DNA of 64,000 bases from assembly GCF_018854015.1 (NCBI RefSeq), contig NZ_JAAXYO010000016.1:13531-77530 (forward strand), read 5' to 3'. A program made the position numbers and the translations under genes. This DNA is from Igneacidithiobacillus copahuensis (GTDB lineage Bacteria > Pseudomonadota > Gammaproteobacteria > Acidithiobacillales > Acidithiobacillaceae). Position 1 is the stretch's first letter. Every line of letters begins with the position of its first letter. The notes under the pieces are model-generated. The model was not told where the DNA came from. It searched no databases and was given only the letters and a program-made list of their open reading frames with translations. Below are positions 52,181 through 60,720 of the stretch, piece by piece.

Positions 52181-53194
52181 ATGCGATGGATCAAACGGTT
52201 TGCGGTACTCATCATTGTGGTGCTGGTTGCCTTCGGCGCCTACGCCTATTTTCAGATCTCCGACTACTATCCAAGTACCGATGATGCCTACGTGCACGCC
52301 CATGTCGTCAACATCGCTCCGCGGGTAACTGGTCATATCGTCGCGCTCTACGTGCGCGACAACCAGACTGTCCAACGGGGGCAGCCGCTGCTCAAGATCG
52401 ATCCACGGGCATATGAGTATAAATTAGAACAGGCCGAGGCTGAACTCGCCCAGGCAGAGCGGCAACGCGCCAGCATTGCTGCCAAAATCGATTCGGCACA
52501 GGCACAAGTCCAGGCCAACCAGATCAATTATGCCAACGCCGCACGCAATGCCGACCGCGCCAAGGCGCTGGCCGCCAAACAGTATCTGTCTGCGCAAGCA
52601 GCAGACGACGCGCAGACCAAAGCGGCTGAGTTGCAAGCGCAGTTGCAGGCCAATCACGCATCCCTTGCTGGAGCCGTGTCGGAAAAATCGCTGAACAAAG
52701 CGCGGATTGCCGCAGCCGAGGCAGCAGTGCGCATGGCCAAGCTGGATCTCTCCGAGACCACGATTTACGCACCGATTACCGGTGTGGTCAGCAAGGTAGA
52801 TAAAATTCATATAGGAGATGTCGTTTCCGTCAACCAGGATCTCTTTCCCCTGATTGGCAACCAAGCCTACTGGATCGAGGCAAATTACAAAGAGACCGAT
52901 CTCGACCGCGTCCATCCGGGACTCGCAGCGACCATCAATATCGACATGTACCCCAACCACACCTTCAAAGGCAAGGTAGTGAGCATCAGCGGTGGTGCCG
53001 GCAATGCCTTCTCCCTGCTGCCTCCGGAAAATGCGACCGGTAACTGGGTGAAGGTCACGCAACGCGTGCCGGTACGTATCGACGTGCTCAATCCCGATCC
53101 GAAGCTGCCCCTGCACATCGGTACGAGCGCAACCGTCACCGTAACCACCAAACATGTCCCCGGCTGGGTTACCTTTCTACAACCATACTTCTGA
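52181..53194 (+). CDS. EmrA/HlyD-type membrane-fusion (periplasmic adaptor) protein
   Basis: A 337-aa adaptor of a tripartite efflux pump. One N-terminal helix (5-23) is followed by STDDAYVHAHVVNIAPRVTGHI (biotinyl-lipoyl half-motif, present at about 30-52), a long coiled-coil hairpin (about 75-200) and a beta-barrel. The STDDAYV start is typical of EmrA. The usual EmrB (MFS) partner and outer-membrane channel are not adjacent. GGAGAAGGG precedes the start. A TetR-type operator lies upstream. Confidence 0.88.
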   Translation: MRWIKRFAVLIIVVLVAFGAYAYFQISDYYPSTDDAYVHAHVVNIAPRVTGHIVALYVRDNQTVQRGQPLLKIDPRAYEYKLEQAEAELAQAERQRASIAAKIDSAQAQVQANQINYANAARNADRAKALAAKQYLSAQAADDAQTKAAELQAQLQANHASLAGAVSEKSLNKARIAAAEAAVRMAKLDLSETTIYAPITGVVSKVDKIHIGDVVSVNQDLFPLIGNQAYWIEANYKETDLDRVHPGLAATINIDMYPNHTFKGKVVSISGGAGNAFSLLPPENATGNWVKVTQRVPVRIDVLNPDPKLPLHIGTSATVTVTTKHVPGWVTFLQPYF

Positions 53195-53292
53195 TTTTGT
53201 TTTAGGCAGGCCCGATGCGCTTGCCTTCGATTTCTACCCCAATCGTAGGCGGCGCCTGCGTTCCTTGCGACACCTCCGTTTTGCGTGTCTCT

Positions 53293-54006
53293 CTACCTTG
53301 CGCCTCCCAATGACTTGCGACAAGCAGGTGGCAGCTTGGCCAGTTGCCCGGGCTGGCGGCGACGCGGGTGAATCCAGGTAGTGCGCATACCCAGAAGGCG
53401 CGCAGTGCGGAGATTGGCGCGGCTATCATCAAAAAAATGACAGCGCAGGGCAGCGACCCGGTAGCGTCGTAGCAAGCTGCGGTAGGCGTGAACATCGGGT
53501 TTGCCGCGCAAGGCCGCCGCCGAGAGGTCAAAAATTCCCAAAAAATGTCGCGTCACCTGCAAGCGCGCCAGGACCCGCTCGGCATGCGCGGTGACACTAT
53601 TGGTGAAGATATACGCAGGTCCGTCGAGGCTGGCCAGCCAGCGGTCGAGATGCAGATCGGCGGGTACCGTGGCCGCCAAGGCTGGCGGATGAATGGCCTG
53701 CAAAAATTCGTGGGGATCGGTGTCGTGATGCCGCATCAATCCCGCCAGCGTGGTTCCGTAGCGGCGCCAGTATTGCTGGCGCAGCGCCTCCGCTGCCGCA
53801 CGCTCGAGGCCGAACTTCTCTTGCAGATAGGCATGCATGTAGCGATGCATCTGCGGAAAGCAGTGCACATTAGCATCGTAGAGGGTGTTGTCGAGATCGA
53901 AGAGGTAGACCGGCCAGGGCCGTCGGCGCAACCCCAAAAAACGCGGCAGGATACCATCGGCTCGTGGGGCCCCACGCCGCTGCCCTCGTTTCCGTTTTCG
54001 CTTCAA
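53293..54006 (-). CDS. HAD-superfamily hydrolase (pyrimidine 5'-nucleotidase type)
   Basis: A 237-aa HAD protein with motif I FDLDNTLYDAN, motif II FTNSVTAHAERVL, and a motif IV-like FFDDSRANLRTARLLGM. The architecture matches the SDT1/pyrimidine 5'-nucleotidase group that dephosphorylates UMP/CMP-like substrates. The start is uncertain: TTG at 54006 overlaps the argB stop, and the first 30 residues are very basic and may not be translated. Confidence 0.8.
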   Translation of the reverse strand: MKRKRKRGQRRGAPRADGILPRFLGLRRRPWPVYLFDLDNTLYDANVHCFPQMHRYMHAYLQEKFGLERAAAEALRQQYWRRYGTTLAGLMRHHDTDPHEFLQAIHPPALAATVPADLHLDRWLASLDGPAYIFTNSVTAHAERVLARLQVTRHFLGIFDLSAAALRGKPDVHAYRSLLRRYRVAALRCHFFDDSRANLRTARLLGMRTTWIHPRRRQPGQLAKLPPACRKSLGGAR

Positions 54007-54866
54007 TCGAGATCCGAAATCAACGTGCCGACACCCAGGCGGGTGAACACCTCGAGCAGCAAGGCGTGCGGTACTCGACCATCAATGATGTGGGCGGCAC
54101 GCACGCCCCCGGCCAGCGCATCGAGACAACAGCGCAACTTGGGGATCATACCGCCGGTGATCACGCCATTGCTCATCAGCTGCTGCACCTCGGCGATGCG
54201 CAGCCGCTCGTAGAGTTGATTCTCCGGATCCAGGACGCCGGCAACATTGGTCATCAGCACAAACTTTTCGGCATGCAGGGTGCTGGCCAAGGCGCCTGCC
54301 ACCAGGTCGGCATTGATGTTGTAGGATTCTCCACCCACCCCAACACCAATTGGCGCAATCACCGGAATCACCCCACCGGCATCGAGAAAGCGGATCAGCT
54401 CGGCATTGACCCGCGTCACTTCTCCCACCCAGCCCAGATCGACGCCATCATCCCGCTGCAGCTTGGCTGCCTGGATCAGATTCCCGTCTTTGCCGGTCAG
54501 CCCCAGCGCTTTTCCACCGGCACGCTGAATTCCCTGGACGATCTGTTTGTTGACCAGGCCACCGAGCACCATCTCCACCACTTCCATCGTCGCGTCATCG
54601 GTCACGCGCATGCCATCGAGCATTTTGGAAGGTAAATCGAGGCGCTGCAGCAGTGCATTGATCTGCGGACCACCACCATGCACGATGACCGGGTTCATCC
54701 CCACCTGTTTGAGCAGGGTGACATCGTAGGCAAACTGTTCCTGCAAGACGGGCTCGGTCATGGCGTTGCCACCATATTTGATGACCAAGGTGCTGCCCTG
54801 GAAGCGTTGCATGTACGGCAAGGCCTCGATGAGGAATTCGGCCTGCTGACGGGGGTCGATACTCAT
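54003..54866 (-). CDS. argB: Acetylglutamate kinase
   Basis: A 287-aa amino-acid kinase for the second step of arginine synthesis. TLVIKYGGNAM, NPVIVHGGGPQI, VVEMVLGGLVNK and NINADLVAGALA are diagnostic. An AGGAA site fixes the start at 54866, 10 bp after tetR. Its arginine product is what the AstA/AstB genes at 21-23 kb would consume. Confidence 0.97.
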   Translation of the reverse strand: MSIDPRQQAEFLIEALPYMQRFQGSTLVIKYGGNAMTEPVLQEQFAYDVTLLKQVGMNPVIVHGGGPQINALLQRLDLPSKMLDGMRVTDDATMEVVEMVLGGLVNKQIVQGIQRAGGKALGLTGKDGNLIQAAKLQRDDGVDLGWVGEVTRVNAELIRFLDAGGVIPVIAPIGVGVGGESYNINADLVAGALASTLHAEKFVLMTNVAGVLDPENQLYERLRIAEVQQLMSNGVITGGMIPKLRCCLDALAGGVRAAHIIDGRVPHALLLEVFTRLGVGTLISDLD

Positions 54867-54876
54867 GAAGAAATTC

Positions 54877-55512
54877 CTATGGCTCAGAACGGTTGCGAAT
54901 TCCGCGTAATAGCATCTCGACCATCGCTCGGTCATACTCTTCGGGGCGATCGACAAAGGTCACGGTAGGATATTGTCGCAGCAATTCGCGCGATTGAAAA
55001 AAGATGACATTGGCGCCGAGCAACATGGTAGTCACCAACGCCGGATCGAAATCCTTGCGCAATTCTCCCCGCTCCTGACCGAGCTGGAGAATCTGCACCA
55101 AACTGGCGAACAGATCTGCCAGCCCGGCATCCGCCAGATCGCGGGCGCGTGGCTCGCCTTTTTCCAGCATCTCCCGCAGAAACAAACGCACCAATCGTGG
55201 ACGCGCCAGCAGGTGCTGCAGATGATTCACGGCAAAATGGTGCAAGGCCTCGCTGGCTGTGCCGCTCTTGTCCACCGCTGCCTGCAGCAGGGCGCGCAGG
55301 CTGGCCGCGGCACTCTGCAGAACCGCCAGATAAAGAGCGTCTTTGTTGGGGAAATAGTGATAAATATTGGCCTTGCTAATACCCGCATCGGTAGCGATGG
55401 CATGCATGGAAACCGCATCGAAACCGTGATCGGCGAACAGCTTCTCGGCCGCCGCAATGATTTTGCGGCAACCCTCTCCTTCGCTGCTCACGCTGGTCGC
55501 GTCATTTTCCAT
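54877..55512 (-). CDS. TetR/AcrR-family transcriptional repressor
   Basis: A 211-aa regulator with the N-terminal helix-turn-helix (IIAAAEKLFADHGFDAVSMHAIATDAGISKANIYHYF region, residues 20-55) and a helical ligand domain. The start at 55512 (MENDATS) sits 20 bases from an operator-like palindrome; upstream in-frame starts would run through that site. A matching operator lies before emrA. It probably represses itself and the efflux adaptor, releasing both on binding a toxic compound. argB and the HAD gene follow in the same operon. Confidence 0.9.
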   Translation of the reverse strand: MENDATSVSSEGEGCRKIIAAAEKLFADHGFDAVSMHAIATDAGISKANIYHYFPNKDALYLAVLQSAAASLRALLQAAVDKSGTASEALHHFAVNHLQHLLARPRLVRLFLREMLEKGEPRARDLADAGLADLFASLVQILQLGQERGELRKDFDPALVTTMLLGANVIFFQSRELLRQYPTVTFVDRPEEYDRAMVEMLLRGIRNRSEP

Positions 55513-55532
55513 TCTGGTAACCCACACAACCG

Positions 55533-55552
55533 ATACTGACTCGTCGGTCAGT
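55533..55552 (-). promoter_or_regulatory. TetR-type operator upstream of tetR
   Basis: ACTGAC (55535-55540) and GTCAGT (55547-55552) form a perfect 6-bp inverted repeat with a 6-base centre, 20 bases before the tetR start. A near copy is upstream of emrA. Confidence 0.65.
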
Positions 55553-55643
55553 CTAGCACTGGAGCGCCTCCCAACACCATCCACGCGATGCAGTCGGCTT
55601 TGCCATTTGCTATTCTTAGCGCCAATCCTCTGCATGGTGCCCA

Positions 55644-56579
55644 ATGTTCCACCAACATAACAGCCACAGCGACTTTTCTTTCACCCTGCTTTTGCAGGCA
55701 TTGCATGGCGTCACCCTCTGGCGTCCCAATGTCGTCTACGGCGGATGCATCCTCGCCGGGGCTATCCTTTGGGAGGGCCTAGCCAGCTGGGGACAGGACG
55801 CAGCGGGCGCAGTGCTGGGCGCGGCTCTCTTCGTCCTGGCTGTATTGATTGGCTACCTGGCCGCCGGACGTCTGCTGGTCTACGACGCCCGCGGCGAGCG
55901 CAGCCCAGGTATCTGGCGCAGTATCGCGTTCGCATTGCGGGCCTGGCCGCGCCTTCTCTTACTGGTGGTAATGGAGGGACTGCTGCTGCTGGGAATCGGT
56001 GTCGTCGAAATGCTGGCCTTTGGTCTGACGCGCATTCCTGCGTTTGGTCCCTATCTCGTTGTACCGCTCTTTCCTTTGGCAGTCATTTTCAATGCCGCAT
56101 TGCTCATCCTCGCGATTATTGTCTTCAATTTGTCGGGCCCCGCCCTCTGGCATGGCGAGGGAGTGGCAAAAGCCTTGCGACATACCATTACCATCGCTCG
56201 GAAACGGCCTGGTTCCGTGTTACTGATGATGCTTTTGCTCGGAGTATTGAGCAGCGCTGTGGCGGTAGTCATCATTCTGCTTCTTTACGGCGGCTATGCC
56301 CTGACGCTGGCGGCGGCAACGCCATTTCTGGCGAATGCGCTGTACGACCATGGTGGCGGCGAGGCGCTCTTGCTCGATTGGCTCCCCAATCTGCATGTCG
56401 CGGTGCAGCAGTGGCAGCAGAGTGTCGCCCCCATCGTCCACTGGACCCATAGCGGCCAGCGTCTGTCCTGGTTTGCCGCCGGCATTCTTACCTTTTTGTT
56501 GCCCAACGTCGTATTTCTGTTGGGCATGGCTCACCTCTACCTGGAGGCCCTGGAGCTGGAAGCTCCGGAAGACCTGTAA
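55644..56579 (+). CDS. Uncharacterised polytopic membrane protein
   Basis: A 311-aa protein with about six to seven hydrophobic segments (for example around 33-78, 100-125, 135-165, 190-225 and 280-305). A cytoplasmic-type loop HGEGVAKALRHTITIARKRPG near 165-190 resembles that of glycerophosphoryl-diester/DUF-type membrane proteins with a repeated architecture, but I cannot assign a family. It starts in an unannotated divergent region from tetR and precedes a zinc-ribbon gene by 11 bp. Confidence 0.75.
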   Translation: MFHQHNSHSDFSFTLLLQALHGVTLWRPNVVYGGCILAGAILWEGLASWGQDAAGAVLGAALFVLAVLIGYLAAGRLLVYDARGERSPGIWRSIAFALRAWPRLLLLVVMEGLLLLGIGVVEMLAFGLTRIPAFGPYLVVPLFPLAVIFNAALLILAIIVFNLSGPALWHGEGVAKALRHTITIARKRPGSVLLMMLLLGVLSSAVAVVIILLLYGGYALTLAAATPFLANALYDHGGGEALLLDWLPNLHVAVQQWQQSVAPIVHWTHSGQRLSWFAAGILTFLLPNVVFLLGMAHLYLEALELEAPEDL

Positions 56580-56590
56580 GGAAGGATCCT

Positions 56591-56878
56591 ATGAAAAAAT
56601 TAAAACGGCAGTGGGAATTGGAGAAACAACGTTGCCAGAGCTGCGGCATGCCTCTGTGCTTCGATCCAGAGGGCGGAGGCAGCGAAGCAGACGGCAGCCG
56701 CAGCAAGAAGTTCTGTAGCTACTGCTACGCGTCTGGGGAATTCAAGGAGCCCGATCTGGAGCTGGAGCAGATGCAGCAGCGCGCCCGCAACCTGCTGCGC
56801 AAACGCGGTCAGCCCTGGTACATCCGTGCGTACATGGCGCATCGGATTGCCACCCTGTCCCGATGGCGCAAGAAATGA
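56591..56878 (+). CDS. Small putative zinc-ribbon protein
   Basis: A 95-aa basic protein with two CxxC knuckles: CQSCGMPL (C15, C18) and CSYCYASGEF (C42, C45). This pattern matches the putative zinc-ribbon domain seen in small bacterial proteins of unknown function. The C-terminal half is helical and basic. AAGGAAGGA precedes the start, and a terminator follows. Confidence 0.8.
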   Translation: MKKLKRQWELEKQRCQSCGMPLCFDPEGGGSEADGSRSKKFCSYCYASGEFKEPDLELEQMQQRARNLLRKRGQPWYIRAYMAHRIATLSRWRKK

Positions 56879-56888
56879 AGTGGATAAA

Positions 56889-56921
56889 GCAAAAGGGCCG
56901 GCATGCAGCAGGCCCTTTTGC
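56889..56921. terminator. Bidirectional terminator between convergent genes
   Basis: A perfect 11-bp stem GCAAAAGGGCC/GGCCCTTTTGC (56889-56899, 56911-56921) with an 11-base loop. It is placed between a plus-strand and a minus-strand gene end; A/T runs are part of the stem, so it can serve both directions. Confidence 0.7.
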
Positions 56922-56936
56922 TTGGCTAGCGCGTAA

Positions 56937-57299
56937 TCAAATACTGTTGCGCGGGCGACGTCCACGACGAGGCTTCAGCTCCTGCATCAAAGCCTCACCG
57001 CGCTGATGCAGCGCATTCATCTTGGCTTCGTCCCCATTCACTCGTTCATAAACTTCTGCCACGGCTGCAAGGATTTGCGTCGCCTCCCAGCCATTGGCCA
57101 AACGAGAAATACGATCGACCAGCATACGCCGCTGCGCATCACGCTCACGCTTGAGTTTGGGATTTTCCTGCAAGCGGCGCTTCTGCTCCTCGATCTTGTT
57201 CATCTGCTCGCGCATGCGAGCTTCCATCTGCAGTTTTTTGGCTTCCAGATCTGCCAAACGTTCTTCCGCCGTACGCCGATGTCTTTTCTGCTTTTCCAT
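56937..57299 (-). CDS. Small basic coiled-coil protein of unknown function
   Basis: A 120-aa hydrophilic protein. Residues 8-60 are charged and heptad-like (Lys, Arg, Glu, Gln with spaced Leu/Met), predicting a coiled coil, and the C-terminus is Arg-rich. It has no membrane or secretion signal. GGGGAG precedes the start. It is the last gene of a fetB-exonuclease-reductase operon but separated by 59 bp that contain a TTGGCG/CGCCAA hairpin (57326-57344). No function assigned. Confidence 0.65.
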   Translation of the reverse strand: MEKQKRHRRTAEERLADLEAKKLQMEARMREQMNKIEEQKRRLQENPKLKRERDAQRRMLVDRISRLANGWEATQILAAVAEVYERVNGDEAKMNALHQRGEALMQELKPRRGRRPRNSI

Positions 57300-57358
57300 T
57301 TTCCGAGCTCCCCATTACCGAAGATTTGGCGTCATCTACGCCAACGCCAGAGATTATG

Positions 57359-58378
57359 TCAGCTCGTTTTACTTTTCGCAAATACGAAAGCGTCAGAAAA
57401 TATATATTGCGAATCGAGACCGGATTGCTCCAGACTTTCGGCCAAGTCGAAGACCATATCCGGATGCCCGCAAAGATAGGCGACAAGGTCTTTCGGCTGG
57501 GGAAAATCCGCGCCGATTGCCGTGGTGATATAACCAGTTCTCCCATTCCAGGAGGCATCTGGACGCGAAACCACGGGATGGAAGTGAAAGTTAGGATGCC
57601 TCGCCTGCCATTCCTGTAACAGTTCCTGATAATAAAATTCTTGGGCATAGCGCACACCCCAGTAAAAATGGATATCGCGGGTATCAGGATTGGCAAAGAG
57701 TTGTTCCAGCATTCCCTTGATCGGCGCAAAGCCCGTTCCCGTTGCCGCCAGGAGTAATGGGCGCTCCGGCCAGTCATCACGGATGAAGAAAGTACCCAGC
57801 GGACCTTCAAAGCGCAGGATGTCTTTTTCCTTCATGGTGGAAAAGACATGCCCGGTGAACTGGCCACCCGGGACATGCTTGATGTGCAGCTCCAGCTGCG
57901 CGCCGGGTCCTGGCATATTGGCGATGGAAAAGCCTCGTCTACTGCCGTCCTTGAGCAGAATATCGATGTACTGGCCAGGTAAAAAGCGAAATTCCTGGGT
58001 GCTGGGCAGCTGTAAAAACAGGGCTCGTACCTCGGGCGCGAGGTCAACGATACGCGCCACCCGGGAAGGCAGAGTCTTGATTTCGATCCCAGCGGCAGCA
58101 CCAACCTCGCGCGCCTCAATCGATAAATCCGTTAACGGTGTCGCCTGACAAAAGAGGGCAAAACCTGCCTCCATCTCTTCATCCGGCAACATCTTTTCAT
58201 CGACGTCCCCATAATCGACAGATCCCGCCAGAATCTTGCCTTTACAGGTTGCACACGTGCCACTGCGACAGCTATAGGGCAAGGCATAGCCATGACGCAG
58301 GGCTGCCTCGAGGATCGTTTCGTTGGCCTCGATGTCCATTTCATGGCCACTGGGTTCGATGCGTAAACGATAAGTCAT
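57359..58378 (-). CDS. 2Fe-2S ferredoxin-NAD(P)H/flavin oxidoreductase (AscD/CDP-glucoseen reductase type)
   Basis: A 339-aa electron-transfer protein. The N-terminal plant-type ferredoxin domain has C-x4-C-x2-C (SCRSGTCATCKG, about 36-46) and a distal Cys in LFCQ (about 77). The FAD domain has RGFSIAN (RxYS-type motif, about 168) and the NAD domain has ATGTGFAPIKGM and LCGHPDMV. It could feed electrons to an oxygenase or reduce flavins; no oxygenase is next to it. It overlaps the exonuclease gene by 4 bases. Confidence 0.87.
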   Translation of the reverse strand: MTYRLRIEPSGHEMDIEANETILEAALRHGYALPYSCRSGTCATCKGKILAGSVDYGDVDEKMLPDEEMEAGFALFCQATPLTDLSIEAREVGAAAGIEIKTLPSRVARIVDLAPEVRALFLQLPSTQEFRFLPGQYIDILLKDGSRRGFSIANMPGPGAQLELHIKHVPGGQFTGHVFSTMKEKDILRFEGPLGTFFIRDDWPERPLLLAATGTGFAPIKGMLEQLFANPDTRDIHFYWGVRYAQEFYYQELLQEWQARHPNFHFHPVVSRPDASWNGRTGYITTAIGADFPQPKDLVAYLCGHPDMVFDLAESLEQSGLDSQYIFSDAFVFAKSKTS

Positions 58379-59034
58379 GTGCTACTCCTGTCGAGAAGAG
58401 ATGACGACCCGGGAAGCGGAGAAAAGGGCGAAATCTCGCTCTGATCAAAACGGTTCCAGATCCAACAAAACAATGCAGCGGTCCTTTCTGCATCATATAA
58501 GGCCGAATGCGCCTGTTTTCCATCCCAATCCAAGCCGGCCTTGCGCACCGCTTTGGCGAGGACGGTTTCACCGAGCGCCAAAGCAGACAGTGTGACCGTA
58601 TCCAGGGTACTGAAAGGATGAAAGGGACTGTTTTTTAGCTGCTCTCGTGCCGCAGCGGCGTGCAGAAAAGACAGATCAAAATTGGCATTGTGTCCCACCA
58701 AAACGGCACGACGACATTGCTGATCACGCACTTGGCCGCGCAGCGCCCGAAACAGCTCGCGCAGCGCCTGCGCCTCAGGAATGGCGCCGCGCAGGGGATG
58801 CTCAGGATCGATCCCGTTAAATGCCAAGGCCTGCGGATCCAGGATGGCGCCGACAAAAGGTTCTACGTGATAGTGCAGAGTTTGCACCGGCTGCAAGTTA
58901 CCGCTCTCTCCGGCAATTACCACCGCAGCGATCTCCAGCAGCGCATGGCGCTGGCAATCGAAGCCGGCAGTTTCGACATCCACTACCACCGGCAGAAAAC
59001 CGCGCACGCGCTCAGCAATGGGGGTCATGCTCAT
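58375..59034 (-). CDS. rnt: Ribonuclease T (DEDDh 3'-5' exonuclease)
   Basis: A 219-aa exonuclease trimming tRNA and other RNA 3' ends. DEDDh residues are visible: DVETAGFD (D, E), GHNANFDLSFLH (D) and HSALYDAERTA (H, D). GFLPVVVDVETAGFD and LVGHNANFDL are typical of RNase T. It overlaps both neighbours by 4 bases. Confidence 0.93.
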   Translation of the reverse strand: MSMTPIAERVRGFLPVVVDVETAGFDCQRHALLEIAAVVIAGESGNLQPVQTLHYHVEPFVGAILDPQALAFNGIDPEHPLRGAIPEAQALRELFRALRGQVRDQQCRRAVLVGHNANFDLSFLHAAAAREQLKNSPFHPFSTLDTVTLSALALGETVLAKAVRKAGLDWDGKQAHSALYDAERTAALFCWIWNRFDQSEISPFSPLPGSSSLLDRSST

Positions 59035-59813
59035 ACGGCGTCCACTCGCGCAGGAAAGCGCAACGCCCGCGGCCCGGCAAGGACTACGGCGCTGGCGACG
59101 CTCAGACTCACCGCGGCGGTCAACATTAGCATCACCACCAACTGCATCGATACCGCCGCAAGCGGCGCCATGCCCGCCAAAATCATCCCCGCAGTGATGC
59201 CCGGTATATGGATCATGCCCACGCTTTTCAGACTGTCCAACGTGGGGATGAGGGAACTGCGCACTACCATCGCGTAGAGCTGGCGCATGGCCTGGCGCTC
59301 GGTGGCGCCTAGGGCGAGCATGGCAAGTAGCAGATCCTCGCGCTGGTCGACCTCACTACGCAAACGATTCAGGGCAAGCGAAACCGCGTTCATCGAGTTG
59401 CCGATGATCATCCCCCCGATCGGCACCAGGGACTGCCCCTTCCAGGTGACCAGACCCGACACCAACATCCACGCTAGGGTGATCGTGGTGGCCAGGAAGA
59501 TGCTTGCAGTTCCCACCCAGTAGGCATGTGGGATTCCCGCCCCGCGTTTGCGATTGAAGAAACCGGCAGTGAAGATCATCAGGGCAAGAAACAGAATGAG
59601 GAGAGGTGGTGACTCCTGGCGAAACAGCCAACCCAGGATAAAGCCCATGATAGCAAGCTGGACGGTGGCACGCAGCGCCGACCACCACAACTCCCGCCCC
59701 ACTCCAAGCCGCTGCCAGGCAGACAGCGCCCAGGAACTGCCGAGGAGACCAAAGACGCCAGCAATCGCCCACGGCGAAAAATGACTGAATAAACCGGTCG
59801 CAGCGTACTGCAT
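59031..59813 (-). CDS. fetB: FetB/YbbM-family ABC transporter permease (UPF0014)
   Basis: A 260-aa membrane protein with seven hydrophobic segments and signatures of the family: RATVQLAIMGFILGW, PIGGMIIGNSMNAVSLALNR and LGATERQAMRQL. In E. coli FetB acts with ATPase FetA in iron export. The ATPase is not adjacent here. It is the first gene of the operon. Confidence 0.88.
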   Translation of the reverse strand: MQYAATGLFSHFSPWAIAGVFGLLGSSWALSAWQRLGVGRELWWSALRATVQLAIMGFILGWLFRQESPPLLILFLALMIFTAGFFNRKRGAGIPHAYWVGTASIFLATTITLAWMLVSGLVTWKGQSLVPIGGMIIGNSMNAVSLALNRLRSEVDQREDLLLAMLALGATERQAMRQLYAMVVRSSLIPTLDSLKSVGMIHIPGITAGMILAGMAPLAAVSMQLVVMLMLTAAVSLSVASAVVLAGPRALRFPARVDAV

Positions 59814-59900
59814 ACCTTTCTCGAAACGGAAAATAAGCGGTGACTATAGCAGGCTTGCCATGCCGTTTCACCGCAACGAATTGTCATGCGCGGGCATAGC

Positions 59901-59930
59901 GTGACACGCCAAGCCTCTGGTGTGTATAGT
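59901..59930 (+). promoter_or_regulatory. Sigma70-like promoter of vapBC
   Basis: GTGACA (59901-59906) and TATAGT (59925-59930) are separated by 18 bases; transcription would begin near 59937. Confidence 0.6.
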
Positions 59931-59948
59931 ATTAACTATTGATACACA
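59921..59948 (+). promoter_or_regulatory. Probable VapB(C) autoregulatory operator
   Basis: Inverted repeat TGTGTAT-N14-ATACACA with 7-bp arms (59921-59927, 59942-59948). It covers the -10 element and ends 14 bases before vapB, the usual location for antitoxin binding. Confidence 0.6.
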
Positions 59949-59962
59949 TTGAGGAGACAACG

Positions 59963-60157
59963 ATGCGGACCAACATCGTGATAGACGATAAGCTCATGGA
60001 TGAGGCCCTGAAAGCCACCGGCCTCAAAACCAAGAAGGAAGCCGTGGAGCTTGGTCTGAAGACGTTAATTACGCTAAAGAAACAGGCGACCATCAAAGAG
60101 TATAGAGGCAAACTGACCTGGGAGGGCGATCTGACAGCAGTACGGACTGCCCGATGA
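59963..60157 (+). CDS. vapB: VapB-type antitoxin
   Basis: A 64-aa antitoxin: MRTNIVIDDKLMDEALKATGLKTKKEAVELGL is the ribbon-helix-helix part (residues 1-32), typical of the VapB/type II AbrB-independent group. The C-terminal tail binds the toxin. GAGGAGA precedes the start at 59963. It overlaps vapC by 4 bases. Confidence 0.93.
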   Translation: MRTNIVIDDKLMDEALKATGLKTKKEAVELGLKTLITLKKQATIKEYRGKLTWEGDLTAVRTAR

Positions 60158-60555
60158 TAGTGGTCGATTCCAGCGTCTGGATCGATTATTTCAACGGTGT
60201 TGCTAGCCGCGAAACCGACACGCTCGACGCCCTGCTGGGGGTTGAAGCTCTGGCCGTGGGTGACGTGATCCTTGCCGAAGTGCTACAGGGCTTTCGGAGC
60301 GATGCGGACTACAAGATCGCCAAAAGCCTCATGAGTTCTCTTATCGTTGTAGAGATGCTTGGTGAAGCGAACGCCATCAAGTGCGCCGAGCACTACAGAG
60401 CGCTACGCAAACGTGGCGTCACAATACGAAAGACGATCGACGTTTTCATTGCCACCTACAGCATCGAGAATCAGTGCCCACTACTGTTTCAGGATCAGGA
60501 TTTCCTGCCCTTCGTAGAGCATATGAGCCTCTTGCCCGTTATCAAGTGCGCATAA
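60154..60555 (+). CDS. vapC: VapC-type PIN-domain ribonuclease toxin
   Basis: A 133-aa PIN nuclease with the acidic residues in place: VVDSSVWIDYF (D5), ILAEVLQGF (Glu near 45) and DVFIATYSIEN with a later QDQDF. It cleaves RNA, often initiator tRNA or rRNA, when VapB is lost. It appears intact. Confidence 0.93.
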   Translation: MIVVDSSVWIDYFNGVASRETDTLDALLGVEALAVGDVILAEVLQGFRSDADYKIAKSLMSSLIVVEMLGEANAIKCAEHYRALRKRGVTIRKTIDVFIATYSIENQCPLLFQDQDFLPFVEHMSLLPVIKCA

Positions 60556-60578
60556 TCGATGAACATCACATGGTGTAT

Positions 60579-60695
60579 CTAGTTAACGGGGATGCGCTCT
60601 TCACGAAACGCCAATTCGGCTGGCGAAGGAAGGAAGTCAGGAAGCACCTGAATCTTGCCAAGAGGTTCATCGGTGTATTTGATTTTCGCGCTCAT
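60579..60695 (-). pseudogene. 5' remnant of a CopG-type antitoxin gene
   Basis: On the minus strand, after an AAGGAAAG ribosome site, an ATG opens a 38-residue frame MSAKIKYTDEPLG...FLPSPAELAFREE. The words TDEPLG and DFLPSPAELAFREE are characteristic of the N-terminus of CopG-type antitoxins that normally continue with a ribbon-helix-helix segment. Here a stop follows at residue 38 and that segment is missing. The upstream partner toxin is absent; the IS remnant begins about 25 bp upstream. Identification is from recalled family sequence and needs a search. Confidence 0.6.
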
Positions 60696-60720
60696 AGATA
60701 GTCTTTCCTTTGCGCCAATA

